From assembly GCF_017308985.1 (NCBI RefSeq), contig NZ_JADWPE010000002.1:558001-622000 (forward strand): 64,000 bases of DNA, in the 5' to 3' direction. The notes beneath the pieces were generated by a model. It searched no databases, was not told the origin of the DNA, and worked only from the letters and a program-made list of their open reading frames with translations. The stretch comes from Lysobacter changpingensis. Its GTDB lineage: Bacteria; Pseudomonadota; Gammaproteobacteria; Xanthomonadales; Xanthomonadaceae. Positions 46,035 to 55,106 of this stretch are shown in pieces (the first letter of the stretch is position 1; each line of letters begins with the position of its first letter). The position numbers were made by a program, and so were the translations under genes.

Positions 46035-46859
46035 ATGAGCACGCGCAGCCCCCATTTCACCGAGCCGGCCAAGAAGCATCTGGGCCAGCACTTCCTGCAC
46101 GAACGCCGGATCATCGACCGGATCGTCCAGGCCGTGGACCCGAAGCCCGGCGACCGGCTGGTCGAGATCGGCCCCGGCCAGGGCGCGATCACCTTCCCGC
46201 TCCTCGATCGCCACAAGGAGCTGACGGTCATCGAGTTCGACCGCGACCTGATCTTCCCGCTGACCGAAGCCGCGCGTGCGCACGGTACGCTGGAAGTGAT
46301 CCATCGCGACGTGCTCACCGTCGATTTCACCGCGCTGGCGCGCAACGCCGGCGACGAAGGCGGGCAGATCCGGCTGGTCGGCAACCTGCCCTACAACCTG
46401 TCCTCGCCGATCCTCTTCCACGCACTGGAACACGCCGACGCGATCCGCGACATGCACTTCATGCTGCAGAAGGAAGTCGTCGACCGCATGGCCGCCGGCC
46501 CCGGGAGCAAGGTGTACGGGCGCCTGGGCGTGATGCTGCAGGCGTACTGCCACGTGACGCCGCTGTTCGACGTGCCGCCGGGCGCGTTCCGCCCGCCGCC
46601 GAAGGTGGACTCGGCCGTGGTGCGGCTGGTGCCGCGCAAGCCGGAGACGATCGGCATCGACGATCCGGCCGTGTTCTCCGCCGTGGTGCGCGACGCCTTC
46701 GGCCAGCGCCGCAAGACGCTGCGCAACGCGCTTTCGAACCAGTGCGACGGCGCGGCGATCGAAGCCGCGGGCGTACGCCCGGACGCGCGCGCCGAGCAGA
46801 TCGACGTCGCCGATTTCGTACGCCTGGCCAATTCGCTCGCACGCCAACGCAACGCGTGA
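46035..46859 (+). CDS. rsmA: 16S rRNA dimethyladenosine transferase
   Basis: 274 residues (KsgA). KHLGQHFLHERRIID, EIGPGQGAITFPL for SAM, and the catalytic NLPYNLSSPILF. It dimethylates two adenosines in helix 45 of 16S rRNA. Seven bases after pdxA. GTP-dependent helix and C-terminal domain are complete. Confidence 0.97.
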   Translation: MSTRSPHFTEPAKKHLGQHFLHERRIIDRIVQAVDPKPGDRLVEIGPGQGAITFPLLDRHKELTVIEFDRDLIFPLTEAARAHGTLEVIHRDVLTVDFTALARNAGDEGGQIRLVGNLPYNLSSPILFHALEHADAIRDMHFMLQKEVVDRMAAGPGSKVYGRLGVMLQAYCHVTPLFDVPPGAFRPPPKVDSAVVRLVPRKPETIGIDDPAVFSAVVRDAFGQRRKTLRNALSNQCDGAAIEAAGVRPDARAEQIDVADFVRLANSLARQRNA

Positions 46860-46889
46860 CGCCGGCGGCAACGCGTTCTCCACGACGCG

Positions 46890-46920
46890 TTGACCTATCG
46901 TGCACCGCAGCCCCTACACT
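46890..46920 (+). promoter_or_regulatory. Candidate promoter immediately before apaG
   Basis: TTGACC (46890) and TACACT (46915) with a 19-base spacer. The -10 ends six bases before the apaG ATG, which would place the transcription start at or within a base or two of the ATG. Confidence 0.4.
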
Positions 46921-46926
46921 GTCCGC

Positions 46927-47310
46927 ATGAACCGCAGTACCGACTATTCCTTCGACATCTCCGTGGCGACCCGCTACCTCGACACCCAGTCGGAGCCGGG
47001 CCAGGACCGCTACGTCTTCGCCTACACCATCAGCATCCGAAACAGCGGCAGCGCGCCGGCGCGGCTCACGCGCCGCCACTGGCTGATCACCGACGGCAAC
47101 GGCAAGGTGCAGGAAGTCGAGGGCGAAGGCGTCGTGGGCGAACAGCCCTGGCTGCGTCCCGGCGACGATTTCGAATACACCTCCGGCGCCGTGCTGGAAA
47201 CCACGCACGGCATGATGGAGGGCACCTACACGATGGTCGGCGACGACGGCACGCAGGTCGAAGCGCCGATCCCGGCTTTCAGCCTGTCCGTGCCCCGCAC
47301 GCTGCACTGA
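46927..47310 (+). CDS. apaG: Co2+/Mg2+ efflux-associated protein ApaG
   Basis: 127 residues, a fibronectin type III-like fold. YVFAYTISIRNSGSAPARLTRRHW and the late SFSLSVPRT-like AFSLSVPRTLH are typical. Function is not firmly established; it is conserved next to apaH and rsmA. No ribosome site is visible upstream. Confidence 0.95.
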   Translation: MNRSTDYSFDISVATRYLDTQSEPGQDRYVFAYTISIRNSGSAPARLTRRHWLITDGNGKVQEVEGEGVVGEQPWLRPGDDFEYTSGAVLETTHGMMEGTYTMVGDDGTQVEAPIPAFSLSVPRTLH

Positions 47311-47320
47311 CGGACGCCCC

Positions 47321-48319
47321 ATGAGCATCTGGGCCATCGGCGACCTGCAGGGCTGTTACGACGCGACGCAGCGACTGCTCGAACGCATCGCGTTCGATCC
47401 GGCGCGCGACCGCCTGTGGTTCTGCGGCGATCTGGTCAACCGCGGCGGGCAATCGCTGGAAACGCTGCGCCTGGTGCATTCGCTGCGCGAGCACAGCGTC
47501 GTCGTGCTGGGCAACCACGACCTGTCGCTGCTGGCGATCGGCGAGCGTCGCGAGGACGAGCAGCGCAAGGTCAATCCCGATCTGCAGCGCATCGTGCTCG
47601 CCGAGGATCGCGACGTGCTGCTGGACTGGCTGCGCATGCAGAAGCTGGTGCACGTGGACCGCTCGCTCGGCTGGATGATGGTGCATGCCGCGCTCGCGCC
47701 GCAGTGGACCACGCAGATGGCCGAACGCTTCGCGCGCGAGGTCGAGGAACGCCTGCATGGCGACCAGTTCCGCCGGCTGCTGAAGAACATGTACGGCGAC
47801 AAGCCGGCATGGCACCCCAAGCTCGCCGGCATCGATCGCCATCGCGCGATCATCAACGTGTTCACGCGCCTGCGTTATTGCACGCCGCGTGGCCGGATCT
47901 CGTTCGAGGACAAGGGCGCGCCGGGCACGCAGCCGGTCGGGCTGTATCCCTGGTACGAAGTCCCGGGCCGCGCCGAGCGCGACCTGAAGATCGTCTGCGG
48001 CCACTGGTCCACGCTGGGCCTGTTCATCGGCCACGGCGTCCACGCGATCGACACCGGCGCGGTGTGGGGCGGCAAGCTGACCGCACTCCAACTCGACACC
48101 GACGAACTGCGCATCGTGCAGGTGCCGGGACGCGACGTTCCCGCCCAGCCGCCGCGTCCGCGTCCGCCGTACCACGGCGACGACAAGCGCGCGCAACGCC
48201 CACGTCCGAACCATAACGGGCAGCGGCGCCATCATGGACGGCCGAATCCGAATGGTCCGCAGGGACCGCGTAACGAAGCGCCCGCGCCGAAGGCGACGAC
48301 GGAGCAGGATCGCGACTGA
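47321..48319 (+). CDS. apaH: Diadenosine tetraphosphatase
   Basis: 332 residues. Calcineurin-like phosphoesterase with GDLQGCYD, CGDLVNRGGQSLE, LGNHDLSLLA and HAALAP. It hydrolyses Ap4A to ADP. The core ends near residue 265; the last 60 residues are a basic Pro/Asn/Arg/Gly tail (PGRDVPAQPPRPRPPYHGDD...) not found in the E. coli enzyme. The tail is in the same frame with no stop, so it is probably translated. Confidence 0.95.
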   Translation: MSIWAIGDLQGCYDATQRLLERIAFDPARDRLWFCGDLVNRGGQSLETLRLVHSLREHSVVVLGNHDLSLLAIGERREDEQRKVNPDLQRIVLAEDRDVLLDWLRMQKLVHVDRSLGWMMVHAALAPQWTTQMAERFAREVEERLHGDQFRRLLKNMYGDKPAWHPKLAGIDRHRAIINVFTRLRYCTPRGRISFEDKGAPGTQPVGLYPWYEVPGRAERDLKIVCGHWSTLGLFIGHGVHAIDTGAVWGGKLTALQLDTDELRIVQVPGRDVPAQPPRPRPPYHGDDKRAQRPRPNHNGQRRHHGRPNPNGPQGPRNEAPAPKATTEQDRD

Positions 48320-48390
48320 GGTGGCGCAGCGAGCGGAAAATTCCGCATGCCTCGGAATCATCGGGATCCTTCACCACGCGACGCATTGAG

Positions 48391-48450
48391 CCCCTCTCCC
48401 TTCGGCGACCGAAGGAAGTGCAGCGCTGAGAGGGGTTGGGGTGAGGGTCG
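48391..48450. repeat. CCCCTCTCCC element with GGTTGGGGTGAGGGTC tail
   Basis: CCCCTCTC at 48391, its complement GAGAGGGG at 48428, then TTGGGGTGAGGGTCGG. The same tail follows the hairpin at 55593. A smaller hairpin (CCTTCGGCGACCGAAGG) sits in the loop. Confidence 0.6.
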
Positions 48451-48524
48451 GGACGTACGGGCACGCTGGCGCTCGCGATACGCTTTTGCCCCCGCAGCGA
48501 ACGCACACGCAAGATCAAAATGGG

Positions 48525-48618
48525 TTCCAGCGTTCGCTGGATTGACGGTGTGGTTTGGAACCGTCGACAGAGTGCCCCTGCGCCGTGAGCCTTGATCCAG
48601 GCCTTCGCCGGGATGACG
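48525..48618. repeat. Two copies of the 24-bp hairpin repeat
   Basis: 48525-48548 and 48595-48618, both with the GACGG/GATGACG end on the right, i.e. inverted relative to the 16981 copies. The sequence between them (AGTGCCCCTGCGCCGTGAGC) resembles the flank of the 16981 copy in reverse. Confidence 0.7.
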
Positions 48619-48659
48619 TTCTTCGTGGATGCGGACCGAGGGCCCTCGGCGGAACGTCC

Positions 48660-49154
48660 CTAAACCCGCACGTAATCCACGAACTCGAACGCGAACGCAT
48701 GCTTCGCATCCGCGTCATGCCGCTCGCGCGAAACCACGCGCCACTGCGACACGTCGAACGCCGGAAAGAACGCTTCGCCCCCTTCGACCCGGGTTTCGAC
48801 ATGCGTGAGAAACAGATGCGTCGCGACGGGCAGCGTCAGCGCATACACCTCACCGCCGCCGATCACGCACAGTTCGTCGGCACCGTCGGCTCCGGCGATA
48901 CGCAACGCCTCGTCGACCGACGCCACCGCCTGCATCCCCTCGAACGGCACCGCCCCCGAGCGCGTCAGCACCAGGTTCCGCCGTCCCGGCAGCGCGCGCC
49001 CCAGCGACTGCGCCGTCTTGCGTCCCATCAGCACCGGCTTGCCGATCGTCAGCGCCTTGAAGCGCTTGAGATCGTCCGGGAGGCGCCACGGCAGATCGTT
49101 GTCGCGACCGATCGCGTGGTCGCGGTCGAGCGCCGCGATCAGGCTCAGCTTCAT
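48660..49154 (-). CDS. folA: Dihydrofolate reductase
   Basis: 164 residues. MKLSLIAALDRDHAIGRDNDLPWRLPDDLKRF, LMGRKTAQSLG and VIGGGEVYALTLP match chromosomal type I DHFR. The catalytic acidic residue of LPWRLPDDL is present. It makes tetrahydrofolate. It follows thyA by four bases, which is logical since ThyA consumes methylene-THF and yields DHF. Confidence 0.96.
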   Translation of the reverse strand: MKLSLIAALDRDHAIGRDNDLPWRLPDDLKRFKALTIGKPVLMGRKTAQSLGRALPGRRNLVLTRSGAVPFEGMQAVASVDEALRIAGADGADELCVIGGGEVYALTLPVATHLFLTHVETRVEGGEAFFPAFDVSQWRVVSRERHDADAKHAFAFEFVDYVRV

Positions 49155-49158
49155 GCGC

Positions 49159-49953
49159 TCAGACCGCCACCGGCGCCTTGATCGCCGGCAGCGGGTCGTA
49201 ATGCTCGATGGCGATGTCGTCGAAGGCGAAGCCGAAGATGTCCTTCACCTCCGGATTCAGTCGCAGCTGCGGCAGCGCGCGCGGCGTGCGCGAGAGCTGT
49301 TCGCGCGCCTGTTCGAAATGGTTGGAGTACAGGTGCGCGTCGCCCAGCGTATGCACGAAATCGCCCACGCCCAGTCCGCACACCTGCGCCACCATGTGCG
49401 TCAGCAGCGCATAGCTGGCGATGTTGAACGGCACGCCGAGGAAGATGTCGCCGCTGCGCTGGTACAGCTGGCAGCTGAGCTTTCCGTTGGCGACATAGAA
49501 CTGGAACATCGTGTGGCACGGCATCAGCGCCATGCGCGGCAGGTCGGCGACGTTCCAGGCGCTGACGATCAGGCGGCGCGAATCCGGATTGCGCCTGATC
49601 TCGTCGACCACCCAGCGGATCTGGTCGATCTCGATGCCGTCCGCGCCCGCCCAGCCCCGCCACTGCTTGCCGTACACGGGGCCGAGTTCGCCCTGCGCAT
49701 CGGCCCATTCGTCCCAGATCGAGACCTTGTTGTCCTTCAGGTAACCGATGTTCGTGTCGCCCTGCAGGAACCACAGCAGTTCGTGCACGATCGAGCGCAG
49801 GTGCAGCTTCTTCGTGGTGACCAGCGGGAAACCTTCCGCAAGGTCGAAGCGCATCTGCCATCCGAACACGCTGCGCGTGCCGGTGCCGGTACGGTCGGAC
49901 TTGTCGCTGCCGTGTTCCAGCACGTGGCGGAGCAGGTCGAGGTACTGCTTCAT
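49159..49953 (-). CDS. thyA: Thymidylate synthase
   Basis: 264 residues, the same length as E. coli Thy[32 protein letters not shown], catalytic Cys in [11 protein letters not shown] (about residue 146), RRLIVSAWN and [17 protein letters not shown]. Makes dTMP. It lies 15 bp after lgt and four before folA. Confidence 0.98.
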   Translation of the reverse strand: MKQYLDLLRHVLEHGSDKSDRTGTGTRSVFGWQMRFDLAEGFPLVTTKKLHLRSIVHELLWFLQGDTNIGYLKDNKVSIWDEWADAQGELGPVYGKQWRGWAGADGIEIDQIRWVVDEIRRNPDSRRLIVSAWNVADLPRMALMPCHTMFQFYVANGKLSCQLYQRSGDIFLGVPFNIASYALLTHMVAQVCGLGVGDFVHTLGDAHLYSNHFEQAREQLSRTPRALPQLRLNPEVKDIFGFAFDDIAIEHYDPLPAIKAPVAV

Positions 49954-49968
49954 CGCGATCTCTCCGGC

Positions 49969-50850
49969 TTACTTCACGGGCACGAACGGCTGCGGTTCCA
50001 GGGTCGGCTGGCGGCGCGACCACACGAACAGCCAGAACAGGCCCAACGCGATCAGCGGCAGGCTCAGCACCTGGCCCATCGTCAGCCAGCCGAACGCGAG
50101 ATAGCCGATCTGCGCGTCGGGCACGCGGACGAATTCGACGAGGAAGCGGAAGCAGCCGTACAGCAGCGCGAACAGGCCCGACACCGCGTAACGCGGACGC
50201 GGCTTGCTGGAGAACCACCACAGCACGAGGAACATCGTCAGCCCTTCCAGCGCCGCCTGGTACAGCTGCGACGGATGGCGTGCGAACCGGTCCAGCGCGC
50301 CCGTCGCGAACTGCGCCTGCAACTGCGGCAGCGTCATGCCGGCGAATTCGGCTTCCGCGCGCGGGAAGATCACGCCCCATCCGGCCTGGGTGTACTTGCC
50401 CCAGAGTTCGCCGCCGATGTAGTTGCCCAGCCGGCCGAAGCCCAGGCCGGGCGGCACCAGCGGCGCGAGGAAATCGACGGTGTCCATCAGGTGCAGCCGG
50501 TGGCGGTGCGACCACCACCACGCCGCTGCGACCACGCCGACGAGGCCGCCATGGAAGCTCATGCCGCCTTCCCAGATGCGGAACAGCATCAGCGGATCGC
50601 GCAGCAGGTCGCCGAAGGAATAGAAGAAGACGTAGCCCAGACGGCCGCCCAGCACCACGCCGAGCATCGCGTAGAACAGCAGGTCGCCGTACGCCTGTTC
50701 GTTGACGCCCGGCAGGCGTCCGGCGCGCACGCGCATGCGGCCGAGCCACCACGCCGTGCCGAAGCCGAGCAGGTACATGATCCCGTACCAGTGCACCTGC
50801 AACGGGCCGAGGTTGAAGGCGATCGGGTCGATCTGGTGCAGGACTGTCAT
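49969..50850 (-). CDS. lgt: Prolipoprotein diacylglyceryl transferase
   Basis: 293 residues, seven membrane helices. [25 protein letters not shown] and the Lgt signature [13 protein letters not shown] with the essential Arg. It adds diacylglycerol to lipobox cysteines (two lipoproteins are encoded in this window). First gene of lgt-thyA-folA. Confidence 0.97.
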   Translation of the reverse strand: MTVLHQIDPIAFNLGPLQVHWYGIMYLLGFGTAWWLGRMRVRAGRLPGVNEQAYGDLLFYAMLGVVLGGRLGYVFFYSFGDLLRDPLMLFRIWEGGMSFHGGLVGVVAAAWWWSHRHRLHLMDTVDFLAPLVPPGLGFGRLGNYIGGELWGKYTQAGWGVIFPRAEAEFAGMTLPQLQAQFATGALDRFARHPSQLYQAALEGLTMFLVLWWFSSKPRPRYAVSGLFALLYGCFRFLVEFVRVPDAQIGYLAFGWLTMGQVLSLPLIALGLFWLFVWSRRQPTLEPQPFVPVK

Positions 50851-50943
50851 TCGGCGGCTCGGCTGCGGCGGCTCGGGAAGGCGTCGCCGTATTGTGCCGC
50901 AGGCAGGCGCGCGGCGGGTCGCCGTGGCGCCGGTCGGCGCGCG

Positions 50944-51432
50944 TCAGAGCACGTAGGGCAGATCCGGCAACTCGTTGGCGTCGTGCATGCCTTCCTCGCG
51001 CGGGAAGTGCTCGACCAGGATCGCCGTGAGCGCGGACACGCCGGCAAGCACGCCGGTTTCCGGCTCACCGGCACGCAGGCGTTCCTCGATCAGCTGGCAC
51101 ACACCGCGCCACTGCTCGTCGCTCACGCGGCCGACGAAGCCGCGATCGGCCACGATCTCGATCCGGTGGTCGGCCAGCAGCAGGTAGAGCAGCACGCCGT
51201 TGTTCGCCTGCGTGTCCCACACACGCAACTGGGCGAAAGCCTCGTGGGCGCGATCGCGCGCCTGCACGCCGGACAGCACCGCGCGCGGGTGCAGCGCGGG
51301 CTCGACGGCGAAGCAGATCTCGCCGGTGTGATGGCGCTCGCTTTCGGCGATCGCATCGGTGATGCGCTTGAGGCTGTCGCCCGGGAACAGGCGCTTGGCC
51401 GACGGCGCGAACAGGTGCTTGAAGAGCCTCAT
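50944..51432 (-). CDS. TPM-domain protein, soluble
   Basis: 162 residues, TPM (DUF477/YgcG) domain: HTGEICFAVEPAL, RAHEAFAQLRVWDTQANNGVLLYLLLADHRIEIVADRGF. No signal peptide or helix, unlike its neighbour. Start ATG 51432 with GAGG upstream. It is the third gene after lemA and the membrane TPM gene. Function unknown. Confidence 0.85.
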   Translation of the reverse strand: MRLFKHLFAPSAKRLFPGDSLKRITDAIAESERHHTGEICFAVEPALHPRAVLSGVQARDRAHEAFAQLRVWDTQANNGVLLYLLLADHRIEIVADRGFVGRVSDEQWRGVCQLIEERLRAGEPETGVLAGVSALTAILVEHFPREEGMHDANELPDLPYVL

Positions 51433-51442
51433 CGTGCGCGCC

Positions 51443-52372
51443 TCACCAGCTTCCGGAGGCGCCACCGCCTCCGCTCATGCCGCCACCACCGCCCCAGCCG
51501 CCTCCGCCGAAGCCGCCACCGCCACCGCCAAAACCGCCGCCGCCCCAACCTCCCCCGCCCCAGCCGCCGAATCCGCGATCGCGCGCGTAGCGGCCGGCCG
51601 GCATCGAGGTCAGGCCGAAAAAGAAGCCGATCAGCGCGCCGATGCCGCCGACGACGATCAGCGACGACAGCAGCCAGGCGATGCCGCCCGCCGCAGCGCC
51701 GCCGATCACGCCACGCACCAGCGACGGTGCGCGCCCGAAGATCCCGCGCGCGACCTGCGCCACGACGAAGGCGACGAACAGCGCGATCAGCCATCCGCCG
51801 CCCTTCCTGCGTTCGGGCCGGTGGTCGGCCATCGGCGCCGGCAGCGCTTCGCCGTCGATCAGCTTGACCAGCGCCGCGGTGGCGTCGGTGATGCCGCCGG
51901 CGTAATCGCCGCTGCGGAATTTCGGCACCAGGTACTCCTGGATCACGCGCGCCGAGGTCGCATCGGGAATCGCGCCTTCCAGTCCGTAGCCGACCTCGAT
52001 GCGCACGCGCCGGTCGTCCTTGGCGACCACCAGCAGCACGCCGTCGTCCACGCCCTTGCGGCCGATCTTCCATTCCTCGAACGCACGCACCGCGTACTGC
52101 GCGATGTCTTCCGGCTGCGTGGTCGGCACCACCAGCACCTGCAACTGGCTGCCCTTGCGCTGCTGCAGGGCGAGCGCCTGCGCCTGGAGCTGCTGCTTCG
52201 TCGTCGCATCGAGCGTGCCGGTGGTGTCGATCACCGGCGAATCCAGCGGCGGGACCGGCGCGAGATCCTGTGCCTGCGCGATCGCGCAGAACAGCATCAG
52301 CGCAACCGACGCAAGCGCGCGACGCCATGCGGGCAGCACGCGGGCTGCGACGAAACTGCGGCGCATCGGCAT
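51443..52372 (-). CDS. TPM-domain membrane protein with Gly-rich tail
   Basis: 309 residues. A signal peptide (cleavage near AQAQ, about 36), then the TPM domain (VIDTTGTLDATTKQQLQAQAL ... RRVRIEVGYGLEG), a membrane helix region (about 195-255) and a Gly/Trp-rich end (GGWGGGGWGGGGFGGG). This is the YgcG-like arrangement. Start within MMPMRRSF is uncertain by two codons. It follows lemA. Confidence 0.88.
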   Translation of the reverse strand: MPMRRSFVAARVLPAWRRALASVALMLFCAIAQAQDLAPVPPLDSPVIDTTGTLDATTKQQLQAQALALQQRKGSQLQVLVVPTTQPEDIAQYAVRAFEEWKIGRKGVDDGVLLVVAKDDRRVRIEVGYGLEGAIPDATSARVIQEYLVPKFRSGDYAGGITDATAALVKLIDGEALPAPMADHRPERRKGGGWLIALFVAFVVAQVARGIFGRAPSLVRGVIGGAAAGGIAWLLSSLIVVGGIGALIGFFFGLTSMPAGRYARDRGFGGWGGGGWGGGGFGGGGGGFGGGGWGGGGGMSGGGGASGSW

Positions 52373-52394
52373 CACGATCCGTCCGTCGCGCCGA

Positions 52395-53045
52395 TCAGCC
52401 GTTCGACGGTGCCGGCTGCTGCTGCGGCGCCTGCTGCTGCGGCGGCGTCTGCGGCTGGGCCGGCGCGCTGAAATCGACCTGCGGCGCCTGCTGGATCTGC
52501 GCTTCGTTCTCGACGGTGAAGTTGGGCCGCGTCTTGTGGCCGAACATCATCGCGGTGAGGTTCACCGGGAAGCGGCGGATGGTGGTGTTGTAGTCCTGCA
52601 CCGCGCGGATGAAGCGCTGGCGCGCGACAGTGATCCGGTTCTCGGTGCCTTCCAGCTGCGCCTGCAGTTGCAGGAAGTTCTGGTCGGCCTTGAGTTGCGG
52701 ATAGTTCTCGCTGACCACCAGCAGGCGGCTGATCGCACTCTGCAGTTCGCCCTGCGCCTGCTGGAACTGCGCGAGCGAGGCCGGATCGTTGGCGTTGACG
52801 TTGATGCTGCCCACGCGCGAACGCGCTTCGGTGACCTGCGTGAGCACCTGCTGCTCGTGGCTGGCATAGCCCTTCACCGTGGCGACCAGGTTGGGGACCA
52901 GGTCGGCGCGGCGCTTGTAGTTGTTGAGCACTTCCGACCAGGCGGCGTTCACCGCCTCGTCCTTCTCCTGGATGGTGTTGTAGCCGCAGCCGCTGAGCGT
53001 GGCGACCATCATGAGCAGCACGAGCGCTTGCACCAGACGGATCAT
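52395..53045 (-). CDS. lemA: LemA family lipoprotein
   Basis: 216 residues. Lipobox LSGCG (Cys about 20), then the LemA helical domain (AWSEVLNNYKRRADLVPNLV, VTEARSRVGSINVNANDP) and a Pro/Gln-rich end. LemA family proteins are linked to envelope biology; the family function is not established. First gene of the lemA-TPM-TPM operon. Confidence 0.93.
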   Translation of the reverse strand: MIRLVQALVLLMMVATLSGCGYNTIQEKDEAVNAAWSEVLNNYKRRADLVPNLVATVKGYASHEQQVLTQVTEARSRVGSINVNANDPASLAQFQQAQGELQSAISRLLVVSENYPQLKADQNFLQLQAQLEGTENRITVARQRFIRAVQDYNTTIRRFPVNLTAMMFGHKTRPNFTVENEAQIQQAPQVDFSAPAQPQTPPQQQAPQQQPAPSNG

Positions 53046-53199
53046 GGGGAACTCCTGGGGTGACGATTGGCGGGCATTGCAGCACCGGGAAGGTCGAGAC
53101 GCAATGAGGGTCTTGGACGGCTCGTTACGAAGGCGTTACGACGGAGCGGGGTGTGGGAACGAGCGAAGAGGAACGAGGAACGCAGGCGCCAAAAACAAA

Positions 53200-53221
53200 C
53201 GGCCTTCCGCGGGGAAGGCCG
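53200..53221 (-). terminator. Intrinsic terminator of terC
   Basis: 9-bp perfect stem CGGCCTTCC/GGAAGGCCG, followed on the minus strand by TTTGTTTTTGG. It lies 67 bp past the terC stop. Confidence 0.85.
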
Positions 53222-53287
53222 TCGTGGAAACGGACGCGGCTCTGGCCTCGCTCGTTTCTCTTTCCTATCGATTCGTTCCTCGCAACA

Positions 53288-54025
53288 TCATTCCGGCTGC
53301 AGTCGCGCCTGCGCGCGGCGCTTCGCCCACAGGTTGAGGCATTCCACCAGCGCCGAGAAACCCATCGCGCCGTAGATGTAGCCCTTCGGGATGTGCAGTT
53401 CGAAACCGTCCGCCACCAGGTACACGCCGACCAGCACGATGAAGGCCAGCGCCAGCATCTTGATCGTCGGGTTGTGGTCGATGAACTGGCCCAGCGGCTT
53501 GGAGGCCAGCAGCATCACCGCGACCGCGAGCAGGATCGCCGCGACCATCACCGGCGTGTGGTTGGCCATGCCGACGGCGGCGATCACCGAGTCCAGCGAG
53601 AAGACGATGTCGATCACCGCGATCTGCGCGATCACGCCCATGAACGACGCCTTGGGCTTGGTGTGGATGTCCTCTTCCTCGGACTCGCCGATGATGAGGT
53701 CCTTGATCTCCATCGTGCCCTTCACCAGCAGGAACGCGCCGCCCAGGATCAGCACCAGGTCGCGCACCGAGATGCCCTGGCCGAACACGGTGAACAGATC
53801 GTTGGTCAGCCCAGCCAGCCAGGCCAGCGTGAGCAGCAGCGCGATACGCGTGATGCACGCCACCGCGATGCCGAACTTGCGCGCCTTCTCGCGCTGCGCA
53901 TACGGCAGCTTGCTGACCGCGATCGAGATGAAGACGAGATTGTCGATGCCCAGCACGATCTCGATCGCGCTCAGCGTCACCAGGGTGATCCACACCTGCG
54001 GATCGGTCAGCATTTCCAGAATCAC
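53288..54025 (-). CDS. TerC-family membrane protein
   Basis: 245 residues, seven membrane helices. The conserved acidic segments SAIEIVLGIDNLVFISI and DIVFSLDSVIAAVGMA are those of TerC/YgaP-type exporters (some are manganese exporters). Six bases of basic soluble end follow. No yybP-ykoY riboswitch is present in the 32 bp upstream. Transported ion not known. Confidence 0.9.
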   Translation of the reverse strand: MILEMLTDPQVWITLVTLSAIEIVLGIDNLVFISIAVSKLPYAQREKARKFGIAVACITRIALLLTLAWLAGLTNDLFTVFGQGISVRDLVLILGGAFLLVKGTMEIKDLIIGESEEEDIHTKPKASFMGVIAQIAVIDIVFSLDSVIAAVGMANHTPVMVAAILLAVAVMLLASKPLGQFIDHNPTIKMLALAFIVLVGVYLVADGFELHIPKGYIYGAMGFSALVECLNLWAKRRAQARLQPE

Positions 54026-54057
54026 GTTCGATTTCCTGCCAGATTCATTTCAGCGAG

Positions 54058-54438
54058 TCAGAGCAACCGGGGCAGCACGATCGCGCCCCAGGTCAGCAAT
54101 ACGTTCATCATCACCACGAACACCGCCGCCGACCCCATGTCCTTCGCGCGGCCGGCCAGTTCGTGGAACTCCGGGCCGTAGCGTTCGATGACCGCCTCGA
54201 CCGCGGAGTTGAGCAGTTCCACGCTCAGCACCAGCAGCATCGAGCCGATCAGCAGCACGCGTTCCACCGGCGTCTGCCCGAGCCACCAGCCGACCGGGGC
54301 CAGGACGACGAACAGGTATACCTCCAGCCGGAAGGAGGACTCGTGCAGCCAGGCTGCGCGCAGGCCCTGCATGGACCATTGGGTGGCTTTGGCGATACGC
54401 GCGGGACCGCGCGGAAGGTGCCCGAATTCGTCGGCCAT
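54058..54438 (-). CDS. dgkA: Diacylglycerol kinase
   Basis: 126 residues, three helices. The DgkA signature ELLNSAVEAVIERYGPEFHELAGRAKDMGSAAV is complete, including the catalytic Glu. It recycles diacylglycerol from lipid A and MDO synthesis. The next gene is terC, 32 bp on. Confidence 0.95.
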   Translation of the reverse strand: MADEFGHLPRGPARIAKATQWSMQGLRAAWLHESSFRLEVYLFVVLAPVGWWLGQTPVERVLLIGSMLLVLSVELLNSAVEAVIERYGPEFHELAGRAKDMGSAAVFVVMMNVLLTWGAIVLPRLL

Positions 54439-54743
54439 TCGTGGACTCAGGAGGCCTGCCGTGGGCGATCCGGGCCGCACGCGACGGGAGCGCGGCCGGG
54501 ATTCCCGGCGGGCGCGCACACGGCGAGGAGCGGATCTGCGATCGGCATGGGAGGCGGTCGTGGAAGGAAGAGGTCGCGGACGGGCCGCGGCAGGGGGCCG
54601 ATTTTGCCACAAAGCCTCCGGCCCGCCGGCGTTCACGGAACGCGCCGTGCGGCGAGCCGTGCGTGTCATGCGCCGGTAGCGGGTTCTTCGCGTCCCGTTA
54701 GCGCGGGCGGGCCCATCCTGACCGACCCGCCCGGAGGTCCGCC
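54439..54743. other. Divergent gap between dgkA and the ABM-domain gene
   Basis: 305 bp; I see no gene, repeat copy or clear promoter. It should hold the dgkA and ABM gene promoters. Confidence 0.4.
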
Positions 54744-55046
54744 ATGTCCCGCTGCGCGCTGCTGGCCCGCCTGGAGGCGAAGCCGGGCAAGGAAGAGGAA
54801 GTCGAGCGGTTCCTGCGCGGCGCCCTCCCGCTGGCCGAAGCCGAACCGGGCACGCGGACATGGTTCGCGCTGCGCTTCGGGCCGACCTCGTTCGGCATCT
54901 ACGACACCTTCGACACCGAAGCCGGCCGCCAGGCGCACCTGGACGGCCCGATCGCCGCCGCGCTCATGGAACGCGCCGGCGACCTGCTGGCCGCGCCGCC
55001 GCAGATCGACCGTGTCGATCTTCTGGCGAGCAAGCTGCCGCACTGA
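54744..55046 (+). CDS. Antibiotic-biosynthesis-monooxygenase (ABM) domain protein
   Basis: 100 residues. One ABM ferredoxin-like domain: ALLARLEAKPGKEEEVERFLRGAL ... TWFALRFGPTSFGIYDTF ... ALMERAGDLL. Proteins of this group are small dimeric oxygenases or quinone-binding proteins; the substrate is not known. ATG follows GGAGG. Confidence 0.8.
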   Translation: MSRCALLARLEAKPGKEEEVERFLRGALPLAEAEPGTRTWFALRFGPTSFGIYDTFDTEAGRQAHLDGPIAAALMERAGDLLAAPPQIDRVDLLASKLPH

Positions 55047-55106
55047 TTCCCACCGGTTCCACCCCACCGGCGCACCACGCGCCGCCACGTGCCCATGGAG
55101 GCCGAC

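Larger units (their letters stand above)
48320..48659. other. Repeat-containing gap between convergent apaH and folA
   Basis: 340 bp with no gene. Holds a CCCCTCTCCC...GAGAGGGGTTGGGGTGAGGG element and two copies of the 24-bp hairpin repeat. Confidence 0.75.

Noticed and set aside
48805-51867. 1020-residue open frame on the plus strand across folA, thyA and lgt
   Set aside because: It is antisense to three well-conserved enzymes and is extremely Arg/His/Gln-rich without domain pattern. It is a codon-bias shadow.
54026-54057. Manganese riboswitch (yybP-ykoY) before terC
   Set aside because: Only 32 bp separate terC from dgkA, too little for the structure.
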